From NCBI GenBank assembly GCA_016648135.1, contig JADDOH010004248.1:1-64000 (forward strand): a stretch of DNA of 64,000 bases. Direction: 5' to 3'. The notes beneath the pieces were generated by a model, which was given only the letters and a program-made list of their open reading frames with translations, searched no databases and had not been told where the DNA came from. The stretch is from Agrypnia vestita (lineage: Eukaryota; Arthropoda; Insecta; Trichoptera; Phryganeidae). The position numbers and the translations under genes were made by a program. Positions 1-11,867 of this stretch are shown in pieces (positions within the stretch are counted from its first letter, which is position 1; each line of letters opens with the position of its first letter).

Positions 1-180
1 GTCCTTGCTTCCATTTCATAAAGCAATACCGATTACACCTGATAGCATCTGACAATTCGCATTCGTAATCCAAAGTTGAGACCATGACTGCAGAACATCT
101 TTTTCAGCGGATAAAGGTTGCAAGAACTTTCTCAATGCGGCATTTGATTTCAACCGAAGGATCCCATCTTTCATTTAAAT
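1..180 (-). mobile_element. LINE fragment, C-terminal region (same family as 56875-57420)
   Basis: Read on the minus strand, this segment closely matches the start of the LINE copy at 56.88 kb. Both share a run reading AAAAAGATGTTCTGCAGTCA, followed by an ACGAATGCGAATKGTCAGATGCTA block. The peptide (about LYPLKKMFCSHGLN, then LRMRIVRCY) belongs to the part of the non-LTR reverse transcriptase ORF downstream of the catalytic core. The copy runs off the left edge of the window, so its 3' half is not visible. It is broken by several frame changes and cannot be functional. Confidence 0.72.
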
Positions 181-247
181 TGCAGTCCAAGTATACAATA
201 CCTTATTATACCTTACTTCTAGAAATTTTCTGCCAGGTTCTAACCAT

Positions 248-443
248 TTCACTTGACATTTTTTAAATAGTCCAACGTTTTATAAAGGATAAGCCAAAAA
301 CATTTTTTTAAATGAAACTTGGAAGTCGTTTATCTCCGTAACTGTTGATGTTAGACCATTAATGTCACAACATTTCCAAATCATAATTTAGACAAAAGTC
401 TACCTGCAAAGTATTGTGGACTAGTTAGCTATTTGCACCCTAT
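248..443. mobile_element. Fold-back element, decayed right half
   Basis: This resembles the right arm of the fold-back family seen whole at 45006-45526. The shared order is CACTTGACATTTT, AGTCCAACGTTTTATAAA, ATCTCCGTAACTGTTGAT, CTACCTGCAAAGTATTGTGG, then a terminal CACCCTATA. The left arm is missing and substitutions are frequent. It lies next to the LINE fragment at 1-180. Confidence 0.55.
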
Positions 444-511
444 ACATTTCGTGACATGACGTGGATGCGGACAAAGCAATAGCACCCATTAGATTTTGTA
501 CGCTTCTTCCC

Positions 512-700
512 TTATGCAAGTTGTGTAAGCGCGGTTGAATAATATATGATCTGATGTACTCCTCGGCGCTGAGCGAATCTCGCCATCCATTTCCGAAACA
601 TCCACAAACAATACTTTACCGTTAAATCATTCCTACACATGTTCCCACACAAGCGTGACTTGTATGCAAATATATTCAGACATTCCCGCATAACAGCCGC
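512..700 (-). pseudogene. Possible retrovirus-like integrase core fragment (BEL/Pao type)
   Basis: The minus-strand frame reads DLTVKYCLWMF, then RKWMARFAQRRGVHQIIYY. This resembles the integrase segment that usually reads D-L-T..FL.AFRRF.(A/S)RRG.P..IYSDNA in BEL/Pao LTR retrotransposons. The expected SDN that carries the second catalytic Asp is replaced by YST, and no gag, protease or RT lies alongside, so this would be a dead fragment. The match is short; a chance ORF cannot be excluded. Confidence 0.4.
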
Positions 701-937
701 TTCCCACCTACCACAAATATATATGTGCATTAGTGCAGTGCTTCCAAAAGCCGGCCGCGCCCAGCACCTCCCAAAAAATATACACAACGGTGCTAAAAAT
801 GTTTTAAAGCTCTTGACACTCTGTGTAGACTAACACTTCTCGAGTTTCGAGAGTAGCAGTAACTCTCGTCAACAGTTGAAGACGATGATAGTTACTGATT
901 TTCTCATGACTCGGGTGGTGCTAAAAACCTCATAATA

Positions 938-1310
938 TTCTGAACACATAAAAACTGGTCTAAAAAGGAGTTTAATTTTCAGGCATATTCTAGGGTAAAC
1001 GTTAATAATTCGGCGACATCTGTACTAATTTCTGGAAGGCAAATTTTCAAACACAGACAATACAGCATACATATAGAACAAGGTGTGCATACTAAACATA
1101 TATATAACGTCCAAAAATTTGATAGATATGGTGGTCGAACGTGGGTGGAAATGGTGAAAGTTACATTGTGTAAAGTGATCAGATAAGCCAGCCCTACGAT
1201 AAGCCCTGCGGACATACAAAAATACTTATACCTAATACTAATACCTACTTTCCCATACAAAAAAAGTAGCTTAGTCTCTATGAGTCATCTATAATATATC
1301 TTGATCAAGT
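938..1310 (+). repeat. Interspersed repeat C, near-complete copy
   Basis: The left end ATAAAAACTGGTCTAAAAAG, with CAGGCATATTCTAGGGTAAAC just after it, matches the reverse complement of 28430-28500. The right part (TGTGTAAAGTGATC, GCCAGCC, CGATAAGCCCTGC, CTACTTTCCCATA) matches 28120-28250 reversed and 48690-48830. The overlapping reading frames here are a by-product of the repeat. Further relatives lie at 4009-4135, 22665-22715 with 23296-23890, and 42297-42545. Its class is unknown; it has no coding capacity. Confidence 0.72.
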
Positions 1311-1330
1311 AGAGTTATAGTGTTTAATTT

Positions 1331-2924
1331 ATGATAATGAAATTCTGTAAAGTTGATGCCGATTCTATCAATAGTATGTTAATAGTCTAAGGCTTATAGG
1401 GTATCTTCGTCTAAGAGTTGTCGAATATTCTTTGCAAGCTTGCTCTGATGCTCTTAACGATATCAATACCAGCAACGTACCCCAAGCAAGCACTTGAGCC
1501 CGCCCTTATTATTGAAGGCATTTTATTGATCAATAATACAGGCGGGGCTTATAAGCATATTGAAAAAATTCCTTTGTATCTAAATTATATTATTATATTT
1601 TCTTATATTGGTCATGTAAAAATGTTACCCAGAAATCTCTTAAGTTTCCATTACTTTTTAAATTAAAAAAAATATATATATATATTTGAACTCACACGAT
1701 CAATATTATTGAAGGCATTTTGTTGATCAAAAATAGTGTGAGGAGGCAAATCTCTCTATTCTCAGGTTATTCAATATGATTCAAGATGTTCTCAAGATCA
1801 ATACCTCAAGCTCAAGATCAATATTCAAGATGACGATAAAATATACATGAATTTTCTATGAAAAATTTCAAGACTTTTGTCTATTGTAAAAATGTCTGTC
1901 ATTGAAGCGTTAATACTGGCTTTTATTTAATAGTTGAACACTATGAATACATAAATTAGGACCCATATATATGTGCTTAAGAAAATAATTTAAATACTGC
2001 AAGGTTCTTCCTGTCAAAGAGATATATTACAATAAAATAACCTAAAACACTATGAAGGTAAAAAAACAGGAATCCGCTATATTGAATACAACTAAACATC
2101 TATGAATAAATAGTTGCCAAACGAGAAATGATTGTACTATTTATTAAATATAACGTAACATAACAATAAATATAACGGAAAAATCCAAGAATCCACTTAC
2201 AACAAAATAGCTTTAATGCATGTTACTCGAGTAATGCAAATTTTGATCGCATTTATTGATTGATTTAATCATTCTGTCACCAAACGATTTGAAATATCTT
2301 GCAACATCAGACTAAACTGCAAAAAGTACATTTTTCTGACAACTGATGTATATTACAATAAATTGTTTTGTCGTTGCGCACGCAACAAATATTTTATTAT
2401 GCAATATCATTATTGGCTCGCAAAGTGCAACGCTGACTTTTTTGGATGTTTTATATATATATCAATACTTGATCGATTGCTGATTGTAGCACCATTAAAT
2501 ACACTTTAAATGAAGGAATCTAGTTATTTAATTCCTCTAAGTTAATGAAAGGAAACATAGATGCCTAAACCTATATTCAACTACCCTTCTATTCTTCTTT
2601 GATTAATTATTTATCGGAAAAGATAGTATTTGATTAAGGTAAATTATAGAAATCTCACAGAGACGACGCTATTTACATGAGAAACATGTATGGAAGTATT
2701 TTATACGATAATCCAGGGGCTTACAATATATTTTTTTAAATTATTGTTTCAGAAGTAAAGTTATAGAAATCCATAATCGCACATACGGAAATTAAAACAC
2801 ATTTTTATTCCCATATGTGTGATTAAAGTTCAAATTTTTTTTTAATTTTCTGAGACGCCTTTTGCCTTATGAGGGCATTATCAATCGAAATATTTTACAT
2901 TCAGCGACTTGTATTTACATGAAA
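1331..2924. other. AT-rich stretch without a recognised gene
   Basis: No exon-like frame or known element was recognised. A short direct duplication (ATTATTGAAGGCATTTT then TTGATCAA) occurs at about 1509 and 1703. The first copy sits in a small dyad, GCCCGCC to GGCGGGGC (about 1499-1551). A further cluster of CAAGATCAATA-type strings lies at 1785-1835. The rest is A/T runs. Confidence 0.6.
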
Positions 2925-3214
2925 ATCAAACCTCCCTTCCAAATCCTTCCCAAAACAAGTCAAATAAATGATAAAAATCTTCCGATTGGTTTCAGGGTTT
3001 TTATTATTTTACTTAACTTTTATTGTAACAAATTGATTTTTCGTAATCTAAGTTAATGTAATGATACTTGAACGTTTCGTTAAGAAATAAGTCATGAATA
3101 TTGATATTGCATAACTATTGATTTTAGGTCATGGTTGCTTGAACGTTTGCGACTCGTAATCAAGGCAGGAATCCACCTGTAAGATATTGTGGGCTAGCTC
3201 TGTTACACCTTGTA
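2925..3214. mobile_element. Fold-back element, right half plus centre
   Basis: The sequence runs from near the palindrome centre (CAAGTCAAATAAATGATAAA) through TTTTTATTATTTTACTTAAC, CTAAGTTAATGTAATGATA, GGTCATGGTTGCTTGAACGT and AGGCAGGAATCCACCTGTAA to the terminal ACACCTTGTA. The outer left arm is replaced by unrelated AT-rich DNA. The end matches the CACCCTGTA subtype seen at 21.6 kb. Confidence 0.75.
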
Positions 3215-3312
3215 TATTTTATCAATATTTTCATATGTAAAATATATAGAATATTTTAACATTAAAAATATTCCCAGCCACTCATCTGAGACGAATCCTC
3301 TAATTTTTAAGA

Positions 3313-3540
3313 ACATCTTGCTAGAAGGGAAGATAGCCTGGAAAAACTTCTGTCGTGGACCACGTCAAGGGTCCAATAGAAAGAGGAAGATCCCCCACTC
3401 GTTGGACCGACCAAGTGGAAAAAACTACCACTTCTCTGGTGACAGCGCTAATCTGAAGGACACATGTCTGCAGAATGCCGGGAAGATGGAGGGGAATAGC
3501 CAAGATGGCGGGAGGTCATGATGATCACGATCCTCAGTCA
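3313..3540 (+). mobile_element. LINE fragment, extreme C-terminus
   Basis: One plus-strand frame reads PIERGRSPTRWTDQVEKTTT and later GRWRGIAKMAGGHDDHDPQS before a stop. The GRSPTRWTDQ motif, then a W-R region and an HDDHDPQ-like end, is the C-terminal tail of a LINE ORF. A related copy lies on the minus strand at 60290-60510. An in-frame stop follows VTALI, so the copy is inactive. Confidence 0.68.
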
Positions 3541-4008
3541 TGATTATCAAATAAAAATTTCGACAAAAAACAGGTCAAATATCAACATGGTTAAAAATTG
3601 AGGGTCCACTGTATTTTCGCTACATTCTAAAAATCGAGGAAAATGGCACGTGATAGAAGATTCCTGGACTGACTGGGATATTTCGGAAGAAACCCATAAG
3701 CACCAAAATACGATTGAAGTTACTAAAACTCGAGGTAATAAATAACACCTAAAACGTTTTGTTGCGACGTTTGGTGAAACCGCAGATAAAGCGAAACTTA
3801 ACAAGCGACAAGCGGCATTCAGTGTGGCTGGCGAAATACCAGCGATAATAATTCAGAGGTTACCCACCTACCGGGCGGAAATAAGTACGACCACAGACGT
3901 GTGAATATTTTAAGAATAACGCGAAGTTACTGTGAATTAAATAATAGTACTCCAATTAAATTCCTGTCCAGTGACTTTGGTAATTAAGATATATTATAGA
4001 TGTTTAAG
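3541..4008. other. Unassigned sequence with a short LTR-like patch
   Basis: No gene recognised. At about 3876-3897 the string GGAAATAAGTACGAC resembles GGGAATAAGTACGACG in the LTR-like block at 46.58 kb, so this may be a decayed relative. The short ORF on the minus strand (3547-3804) has no recognisable motif. Confidence 0.35.
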
Positions 4009-4135
4009 AATAGGATAGGAAAGTAGGTATAGAAAGTCTTCGGGTGTTCATAGGACTTACGACCTATCGTACGGCTGGCTTAATTTATCACTTTACACAA
4101 TGATAGAATACCAGATTTATCAAATTTTTGGGAGG
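4009..4135 (-). repeat. Interspersed repeat C, fragment
   Basis: Strings GGAAAGTAGGTATAGAAA, GGGTGTTC, CTTACGACCTATCGTACGG, CTGGCTTAA and CACTTTACACAATGATAGA match 28150-28245 in the same orientation, and the reverse complement of 48690-48830. Confidence 0.72.
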
Positions 4136-4379
4136 TGTATATATATTTAAGTTTTACAACCCGTTGCACATGTGTGTTGCAATTATCACTAGCGCGACCG
4201 GCATCCGAAGCTTTTTCATTCCCCTTAATTAAACACAGATGTCACTAATGAGAAATCTATTTTTTATTGGAATTTTTTTAAAGCAATATCCTTTATTTAA
4301 AGCAACTTTGGTAGTTAACTAAAAACGCCCAACGCCATATATGTCACTGTGCTGAGCAGGGTTAAGAAACTTGAAATAA

Positions 4380-4520
4380 ATAATGGTTGGAGGGCGCGCG
4401 CCGCCGTTGCAGATGAAGGCCTCCCCGCGAGTCCCGAACGTGAAGCGCTGCCCTCGTGAGTCAGGCGCTGGCGCACGCAATCGGGAAGGGCATGTGGAAC
4501 CGCGGATACAATGTTGTAAC
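4380..4520. other. GC-rich exon-like island, unassigned
   Basis: This block is far richer in G+C than its surroundings and keeps frames open on both strands. On the plus strand one frame reads VKKLEINNGWRARAAVADEG before a stop about 20 codons later. On the minus strand a 159-codon frame (4319-4798) crosses it, but that frame continues into the repeat at 4660 and is probably accidental. No splice structure or family can be identified. Confidence 0.3.
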
Positions 4521-4659
4521 GTTAGTATTTCATATTGCGGTCGGGTTGTGTGCAGCTCTTGACACTGCGCTGCACTCTGGATTAAATTATAATCAAAACA
4601 GACATTTTTTAATATTCTGAAAGAGCTTATAGACCATTGGAATATTTTTAATATTTTTA

Positions 4660-5162
4660 CTCCCTTTATATTAACTCGTGGCGTCTGCTTGCTTGCTTGC
4701 CGGCTTGCCGGGTGAAAAAACTTTGGATCGATTTTTAACCCTTTTCCCGTGATCCAATCGAGCTGAAACTTTGCAAGCAGACTTGTAGCGACGATCAAGA
4801 AGATCTATCAAATTTTCGTTAAAAAATATTAATAATTATAGTATAATTTTGGATTTTTAAAGTTTTTTTTTAAATTGGAATCGTTACAAAAGTTTGATTA
4901 CTACGAACGGTGGCCTGACAACGTCACGGAATATTAAAATTTGAATTAATCCGTCGGTAGGTATAACTACGAATTTCGAAAATTTATGACAATTAGTTCA
5001 CAGACGACAGCACACTTCGGTTTTTTGGGAAGAAATCAAATAACAAAGAGATATTTTTAGAGATTTTTGACATAGATAGTTGTCTAGACATGTTTCATTT
5101 TTAGCCAATCAATTATTTAATTACATGATGGTAAACTTAATTTAATAAAAAAGAAAGGGAGT
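4660..5162 (+). mobile_element. ACTCCCTTT...AAAGGGAGT repeat, long copy
   Basis: The block starts ACTCCCTTTATATTAACTCG and ends GAAAGGGAGT, an inverted terminal repeat of about nine bases. Its first 200 bp (GGATCGATTTTTAACCCTTT, GAGCTGAAACTTTGCA, AATTTTCGTT) match 52312-52602 directly and 18713-18974 in reverse. The central part has extra sequence not found in the shorter copies. It is non-coding; the transposon class cannot be told from the short ends. Confidence 0.66.
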
Positions 5163-5199
5163 AAAATAAAAACTTGTTTTTTTTATGTTTTTTTTTATA

Positions 5200-5545
5200 C
5201 AATTGTTACGAGAACGAATCTGATTTATTTTGTCAATACGTATATTTAATCATTTATTTTATTTTATTCGGTCATCAACAGGGAGACACGATCGCTTGAT
5301 AAGATGAAATACAAAAAAATAGTTAAATGATGTACATTGTGCATTTTACGATTTTACGTATAATTTTGAAATAATAATCAATGCATAAAGGGGTTATGTT
5401 AGGTTAGGTTTTTAAATATTTTTTGATAGAAATGTTACGAGAACGAATCTGTTCGAATATATTATATCAATACCTATATTTAGAATAATCATTGCACCTA
5501 GAGGTTAGATTAGGTTAGGTTTGGTTTTTTAAAAATAATTTTCTA
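5200..5545 (+). repeat. Degenerate direct duplication with TTAGGTTAGG strings
   Basis: TGTTACGAGAACGAATCTG occurs at about 5206 and 5433, in both cases followed by a TCAATAC(G/C)TATATTTA motif about 20-30 bases on. GTTAGGTTAGGTTT (about 5397) and GATTAGGTTAGGTTTGG (about 5508) follow each unit. The repeat length is about 226 bp. The TTAGG-like strings are short and interstitial, not telomeric arrays. Confidence 0.55.
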
Positions 5546-6148
5546 TATATGTCCGCCACGCTTCGCTGGACGACGCTTCGGAGATAATCTATATCATAGT
5601 TTACATTTTTTTTAACATTTCTGGTATATCTTTTGTAAAATCTTAGATCATGAAATTAATTTACCTATATATCGAATATTAAAAATTCGTTCGCTTTTAT
5701 ACAAGTCAAATAAGATATTTAAAACCTTGCAGAAATTCGATTATTTATTTATTTATTCGGAAATATAACTGAGTAAGTTAATAATATATATAAATAAGAG
5801 CTTGAGTTATCTGAATTGAATATATTAATTTGTGTCTTAACATGATTCACAAAGAAACAAATTTTAAATGTATAAGCAATGAGAAAAACAAAAAAAAATA
5901 AAAGACAAGAACAATAACAATAGAATGGAAAAGATAATATAATTAAGTAATGAAATAGTAATGAATGAAATGAACTAATATAATGGAGTAATGAAGTAAT
6001 AATAAAATTACAATAAGAAACAATAAAAGAAAGACATTATTATATACACATTGATTTTTGTAAAGTTTTTATCATTTTATTTGACATGTATTCTAGCGAA
6101 TAATTTTTTATTATTTCATATAAGTTAAACACTAATGGCATGAATATA

Positions 6149-6554
6149 TCTATACTATACTAATATATAAAGAGGTAACGTTTGTGAGTTTGTAAGTTTG
6201 GATGTAGGAGGTAATCTCCGAAACTACTTATGACATGCCGATTTCTAAAATTTTTTCATCAATATTTAAAATAGACTTTCTGGGTGGATATAGGTTATTT
6301 ATTATCCCATTAAAGAGCTTTTCGTTTATCTATTTTATAACTAAAGTCGACGAAAAAATGGTTGAGCGATGCGTTTTACACTGTCTTAACAATAAAAGAT
6401 ATTTAAATACTTTCTATAGAGAAGTTGTAGAACTTAAACAGGTCTATTAAAAATTCAGCGACGACATATATCTACATGTTAAGGTTAATACACAAATAGA
6501 CATAAATACAACATAAATCTACGCGTGCGAAGCCGTGCGGGTTATCTAAGCTAG
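6149..6554 (+). mobile_element. Non-autonomous Helitron, copy 1
   Basis: The 5' end reads TCTATACTATACTAATATAT, preceded by A. The 3' end has ACGCGTGCGAAGCCGTGCGG, which can form a short GC hairpin, about ten bases before CTAG, and T follows. TC at the start, a hairpin, a CTRR end and insertion between A and T are Helitron hallmarks. The inner 71-codon frame has no helicase or Rep motif, so this would be a passenger element. Confidence 0.74.
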
Positions 6555-9059
6555 TTTCAAATAAAGCCAATATCACGGCCATTACTACGATTTTTATATG
6601 TTTTATTTCATTTTAAGGTTCTATTCTCTTAAAAAATACCCTATATTACTGATCCAACGGATATACCACCCTCAAACTTTTTTTAAATATTATATAATAT
6701 ACGTTAATAAAGTATTTGAAAGAATTACTATACTCTCTCTTATCTTTTATCTCTAATCATTACATAAAAATAATGAAATACATTATACCTTAGACTGAAT
6801 AAACATTTTGTTTACACCATGTATGTATATTATTTAAACGAAATTAAAAATATTATTTAATTCATCGTAAGATGACGTGTGCGAAAAATTCCAACAATAT
6901 GATAATTTTTATTTATCAAATACCGGAATAATTGTTTCCGTCTATTTGAAACATTAAATAATTGCTGATTAATTGTTTTAAATTAATTGTTTTACATATA
7001 TTAATAAAATTATGAAAATGAAATACCCGACTTATAAAGTGGATTTCTGATCTGACTGCCGTAACATAAATATTTTTGTGATCTCAAGGAAAACGATTAA
7101 TCAGAACATAATTCGGAATTCATTCTACAGCGACTTAATAAAAGTTGACTTAATAAAAATATTAGAAGGAATTTTTAACATCAACATTTTCCAATATTAT
7201 TATTTTACATTTATAGCTACCTGAGATCGAATATACTAGGTGAATTTTAGTAAATACTCGCGCATATATACAAGCATATAAATATATAAAATACATGTAC
7301 ATATGTACAAATATATACTATAGCTTATTAAACGACGGTTTAATAACACAAAAACCCATATACAAATTGTAATTTTTTTAGGAGACACGACAACATGCCT
7401 TGTTCAAGATATTCAATCTATCAAGATGTTGAATGATTTCCAGCTAACTTAAAGTTATAATCAAACCAAATTTTAAAGCATATGTGAATAGGTTTTTAAT
7501 CATTTCATCCTCCTTTTCTCATTTTTATATTCTGAGATACCGTTATAAAATCTTAAATCAAAATAGCCGAAACGTATTTATTTATGTAGGTACATATGCG
7601 TAAAGTTGTTACGAGAAATGTCAAGACAACTGTCAAATTTCAATATTTACTAATTGGACACATTAGGTGAACAAACTGATTTCTATAAACTTATAACGTT
7701 ATACAAAATTTTTCATTATATTTATACAAATACAAATATTTATATAAATATTTATAAAAGTCGTCACGTCAAAATTGACTAAGTGTACAATGTTATACAG
7801 TAGGTAGCTCTCAAGATTTGATTGTTGAGATAATAAGAAGCTGAAATGTTAAACGCACCGATTTATCAAGTGATGTGTCATTGCGTTAATTATTTAACTA
7901 CATGTGATATATTTTAAATTAAATCACTTTGAAAAATCTTGGAAAAAAAAATTGCGTTACGCATAGAACCATTTATTCTGATTGAATCTGCATACTTAAT
8001 TCAATAACTTTAAAAAAATTCTACATCAACCTTATAGGCAGTATCAATGTATTGAATACCAAAAATCTGTGAAGGATAATTCTATCTGTTTTGGAAATTA
8101 AGTAATAGATTTATCACTTAGGGAAGACCGCAAATTTGAAAATGGTTGTAATAATGTTTTATGCTGCGTATATAATAATAAGTTATAAGTTGATAAGTTC
8201 CTGGTTCGTATCTTGGTAGCAACTTAATATTATTCCTACTGGTTTTCTTATTTGTTTTAAACATCTTATAACTATGTATTACAAATTGCAATATCATAAT
8301 AAAATGTGTATTCATTTCAATAATATCACGAGGTCCTAAAATCGAAAAAAATTGCACATAATCGAGTAACTAATTGCACAACTGTAAATAAGTCTAGAAT
8401 AATTTTTAAACAACTAGAAGTTGATAGAACGCACGAGAATGTACAAGAAAATTTGAGAAATAATATTCTCGACTTTAAGTGTTCCATTTCACATTCTACC
8501 GCCGCGAAACCATGACAATATACGTTACGTATACAAATGCATTAGTGAGTAGACTAAAACATCTAGAATTAGATTTCTAAACACATAATTATATTTAGAA
8601 GAGGCACAACAAAGAGAAATCATTGATTTGTATGCACCGCTTCTAGAATATCGTGAAAAAATCCGAAACGATGCCAACGCGATTTCGCAACAGATGTGAA
8701 AATATTATATTAATTAATTCAGGATATAAATACTTCTGTGATGACCTTTCCATTCCGCACCTGCGATTCGGTATTGCCACATATCTATGTAAAACTTTTT
8801 TCGAAGTTATATAAAAAAAAAATGTCTCCGGAAAATTTTAATATTTTTGAATTCATTTTATAAAAGGTATGTATTTTAAAACGTTCTATTGATTATACGC
8901 CTAAAAATTATTTAATTTTAGATAATTCAATACTACAGTGTGGACCGTAAATCGTGCACAATACGGATAAATGAATAAAATGAAACATTTATTTTAAAAT
9001 CATATTTAATGTATTAAATGATCACCACCATAAATTGTAAAGACTTTCAAATTCAGTAG
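6555..9059. other. AT-rich stretch, nothing recognised
   Basis: Long A/T runs with only short chance frames. One weak similarity was noted: GAGAAATGTCAAGACA then CTGTCAAATTTCAATATT (7613-7650) resembles the reverse complement of 46074-46110. This suggests an old repeat shared by both places. Confidence 0.5.
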
Positions 9060-9275
9060 CTGCGTGATTCCTGAATAAAGAAGATGGACCCACTACACAC
9101 CCAAGGCCGTTCTACGAGCAAAAGCTCCCATATCGGCCCTACACTTTCGCCACCCATGTTCGGTATTTTTTTAATGCTAAAGTGGCCGTGCTCACCGCCC
9201 CGCTGTCACTCAATGCGTGCGGGACGGAGAAGGAGAAAACTACCTCTCTGGTAGTTTCTCCTTCTTCTAATTCTA
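9060..9275 (-). other. GC-richer block ending in a strong hairpin
   Basis: The segment includes AAGGCCGTTCTACGAGCAAA and AGTGGCCGTGCTCACCGCCC, unlike the surrounding DNA. It ends with an inverted repeat, AGAAGGAGAAAACTACC and GGTAGTTTCTCCTTCT, around a five-base loop (about 9226-9263). No coding frame is convincing. It may be part of an unidentified mobile element. Confidence 0.42.
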
Positions 9276-11459
9276 CAGGGACAAATGACAATTGGAGCAT
9301 ACTTATCATCCATTAAGTGAGAATTACAAGTAACATATGTACAAGAAATGCTACAGTTTAAGTACAAAATATCAATGCACAAAAGTCCATAGTGTCCATA
9401 GTGATAAGCATAAAGATAGTAACACAACGTGTAGACATGCAACTTAGGAGCCAGATTATTTAGAATGAATACAGAACTGAACCTTAGAGACAGTTATTAG
9501 ATAAAAATTAAAATAAAATAACCATGATTCCTGAACTCGTTAAAAATCTCATATTTCTGAATTTATTTTGTTGGAGCTTTTAGGTATTAGTCGTTTACCA
9601 GAAGCGCCCATGAAATATTACACCTGAACCCGAGAGTCGACGTCTCATATGTCAAAAAAACTCATTTTAAAAAAAAACGTATTTATGTTTATTTTTAACA
9701 AATTAATCATTGTGTATGTATACTTATACTTGTAATATTATCACAAATTACTGATTGATTCTCTTTGTCGTGTAAAATATTAGATATAGTAAATGTAAGT
9801 ATTTAATATGAGGTAACTGCTGCAATGCTAGCTTCAAACATCTGTAGAACGAAAACTTCCCAACGACTTTACTATTACTTATTTTCATATCTTACTTTCC
9901 TTCACAGCCTGTTGAATGAAAACGTATACTGACATGAACTTCTGACCAAAGTACAATTTATAAGACAGTAACTTTTTTTATTACTTAATTTTTCAAATTA
10001 ATCGTGGCGTTCATAGAACTTACCAAACTTATAAATTTACCTATTCAGATCCCTCAATAATATTAGGAATTTAATGGTTTTTATAACCTTATTTTTTTAA
10101 TCGGCGGAAATGCGACACAATTTTAATATTTTAATCAATATACAATACCTTTGGTTTATCTTTGTTTCATTATCTCTATAATTTTTTTCTTTTATCTACC
10201 TAACGTCATGAACAATTAATTTTAACTTTTTAAAATGGAGTTACGTTCATTTTGAAACCGAAAATTGGATTTAGGTTGCTTTTGAAATACGGGCATTTGG
10301 ATTAAGATTAATTATGACCTGCAAGGAAATAAATAAAGCCTTTGCATTATTATATATATACATAGTTAAATAAAGTACTAATTAAATCACGAGTGAAAGA
10401 AAATTAGATAAGATATTCATTTTTGTTGTAATGAATTTGGATATAGGTTTGTTTTGAAACTCGAGCTGATTTTCAGATTGATACCACTAGTGATAGAAAT
10501 CTTTTATTTAAAATGTAGGAATGAGCTTAAAGAATATATGGACATTAAATTTTTTTTTTAAAATGGCTGTTGGATACCTACATTTTGATACTCAACGACT
10601 CACTTCAGATGCTTTCATTGTAATTATTTATTACACGTACTAGTACACGTTTTAGTTATAAAATATCCGACGTTTTTTACTGCAATCCTAAGTCTGTTAA
10701 AATATCCAACTATTTTTCAGCTGTGGCATCACCCGAGTGACAGGGCGATATATGATTGGCAATAAAACAATAAATTAAACACAATTATCGGAGATGTCTT
10801 TAGGATGTGTGCGTGTTTGTCTGTATGAGTGTGTTTATGTGTGTGTGTGTGTATTTATACATTTATGTGATCAAACGAGTTTTGTTAAGGCTCAATTATT
10901 TTTTATTTATCAATTATCGTCGGGAACATTTTATTAATTTTTATGGCTAAAAATGAGTGTTCCAATACATGCGCGTAAACCTATACGCAGCTCACCAGTC
11001 TTGTAATCGCGTGATTTTTGCATTACAACAAACTGGTATCAATATCAATTATTATTTTAAAGCATTTTGGACACCGACATTAGTATTTTCTCCTTTTTTT
11101 TAATCTTAAGGCAATCGTCTGACAATGTGAGCAAAATTCACAGTTTTGTATCACATTTGTGTACGGAAAGATACTTTAAAATTTACTCATCAGATTCTAT
11201 ATATTTAAAAATACTAATATCTTGATATGTGATTGACACAAATCAAATTATTTGATCAATTAATAAATAATCAAACCTTCGATGGTTTATAAGTGAAGAA
11301 AATTGCTCCACTTTTTGAAAAAAAATTTTTTTTTAATATTTTATTTTTTGTGTGATTTTTTCCAACCCTTTTTTGGTTTCCTTGCATTTTTTACTTTATT
11401 AATATAAATATTTTTAAATAAATACAAAAAAATCAATATATCACAATACTTAAAATGAT
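9276..11459. other. AT-rich stretch with a short GT microsatellite
   Basis: No gene or known transposon recognised. A TGTGTGCGTG...GTGTGTGTGTG patch lies at about 10806-10852. Long poly-T and poly-A runs occur at 11092-11105 and 11318-11345. Confidence 0.55.
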
Positions 11460-11514
11460 ATTATACTAACTTAACTTAATCTTGTTATCAGAACTGAATT
11501 CAAAAGAGCACACA

Positions 11515-11740
11515 ACGAAAACAAAAGATAACAATGTAAACTGAGCCACCAGAAAAATACATGACAATATGAAAATATACAAATATAATAACTAATCTAA
11601 TCTAACAAGATCTACTATAAAGCTTAAGCAAGTGCATAAACAAGAAATCAGCATTAGAAAGAGAACAAAAGATATCAGTGTAAACTGAGTCAAAAGACAA
11701 TGGCGAGATAAATATGAAAATATACATATACACAAGCTTA
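11515..11740. repeat. Imperfect 147 bp direct duplication
   Basis: ACAAAAGATAACAATGTAAA then ATATGAAAATATACAAAT (from about 11520) recurs at about 11667 as ACAAAAGATATCAGTGTAAA then ATATGAAAATATACATAT. It lies just upstream of the LINE at 11.87 kb, but no link can be shown. Confidence 0.6.
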
Positions 11741-11867
11741 ACCTTACCTAATTAGATGGACTATTGAACTCCATAAAGTATATAAAAAAGCTCAGTACGA
11801 TATCTTTATGTGCTGAAAACTTCCAAGCTTTAAGTGATACAATTTTTAGTAAATTCATATTTTTCTC

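Noticed and set aside
4319..4798. 159-codon minus-strand ORF, the longest frame outside a LINE apart from the minus frame at 12200
   Set aside because: Its first third is the ACTCCCTTT repeat, also found at 18.7 and 52.4 kb with the same SLxAKFQLDxITxKGLKIDPKFF-like translation; composition and lack of family argue against a protein.
5397..5520. Telomeric TTAGG array
   Set aside because: Only two to three TTAGG units occur at a time, here and at 16.3, 44.2 and 57.5 kb; these are interstitial strings.
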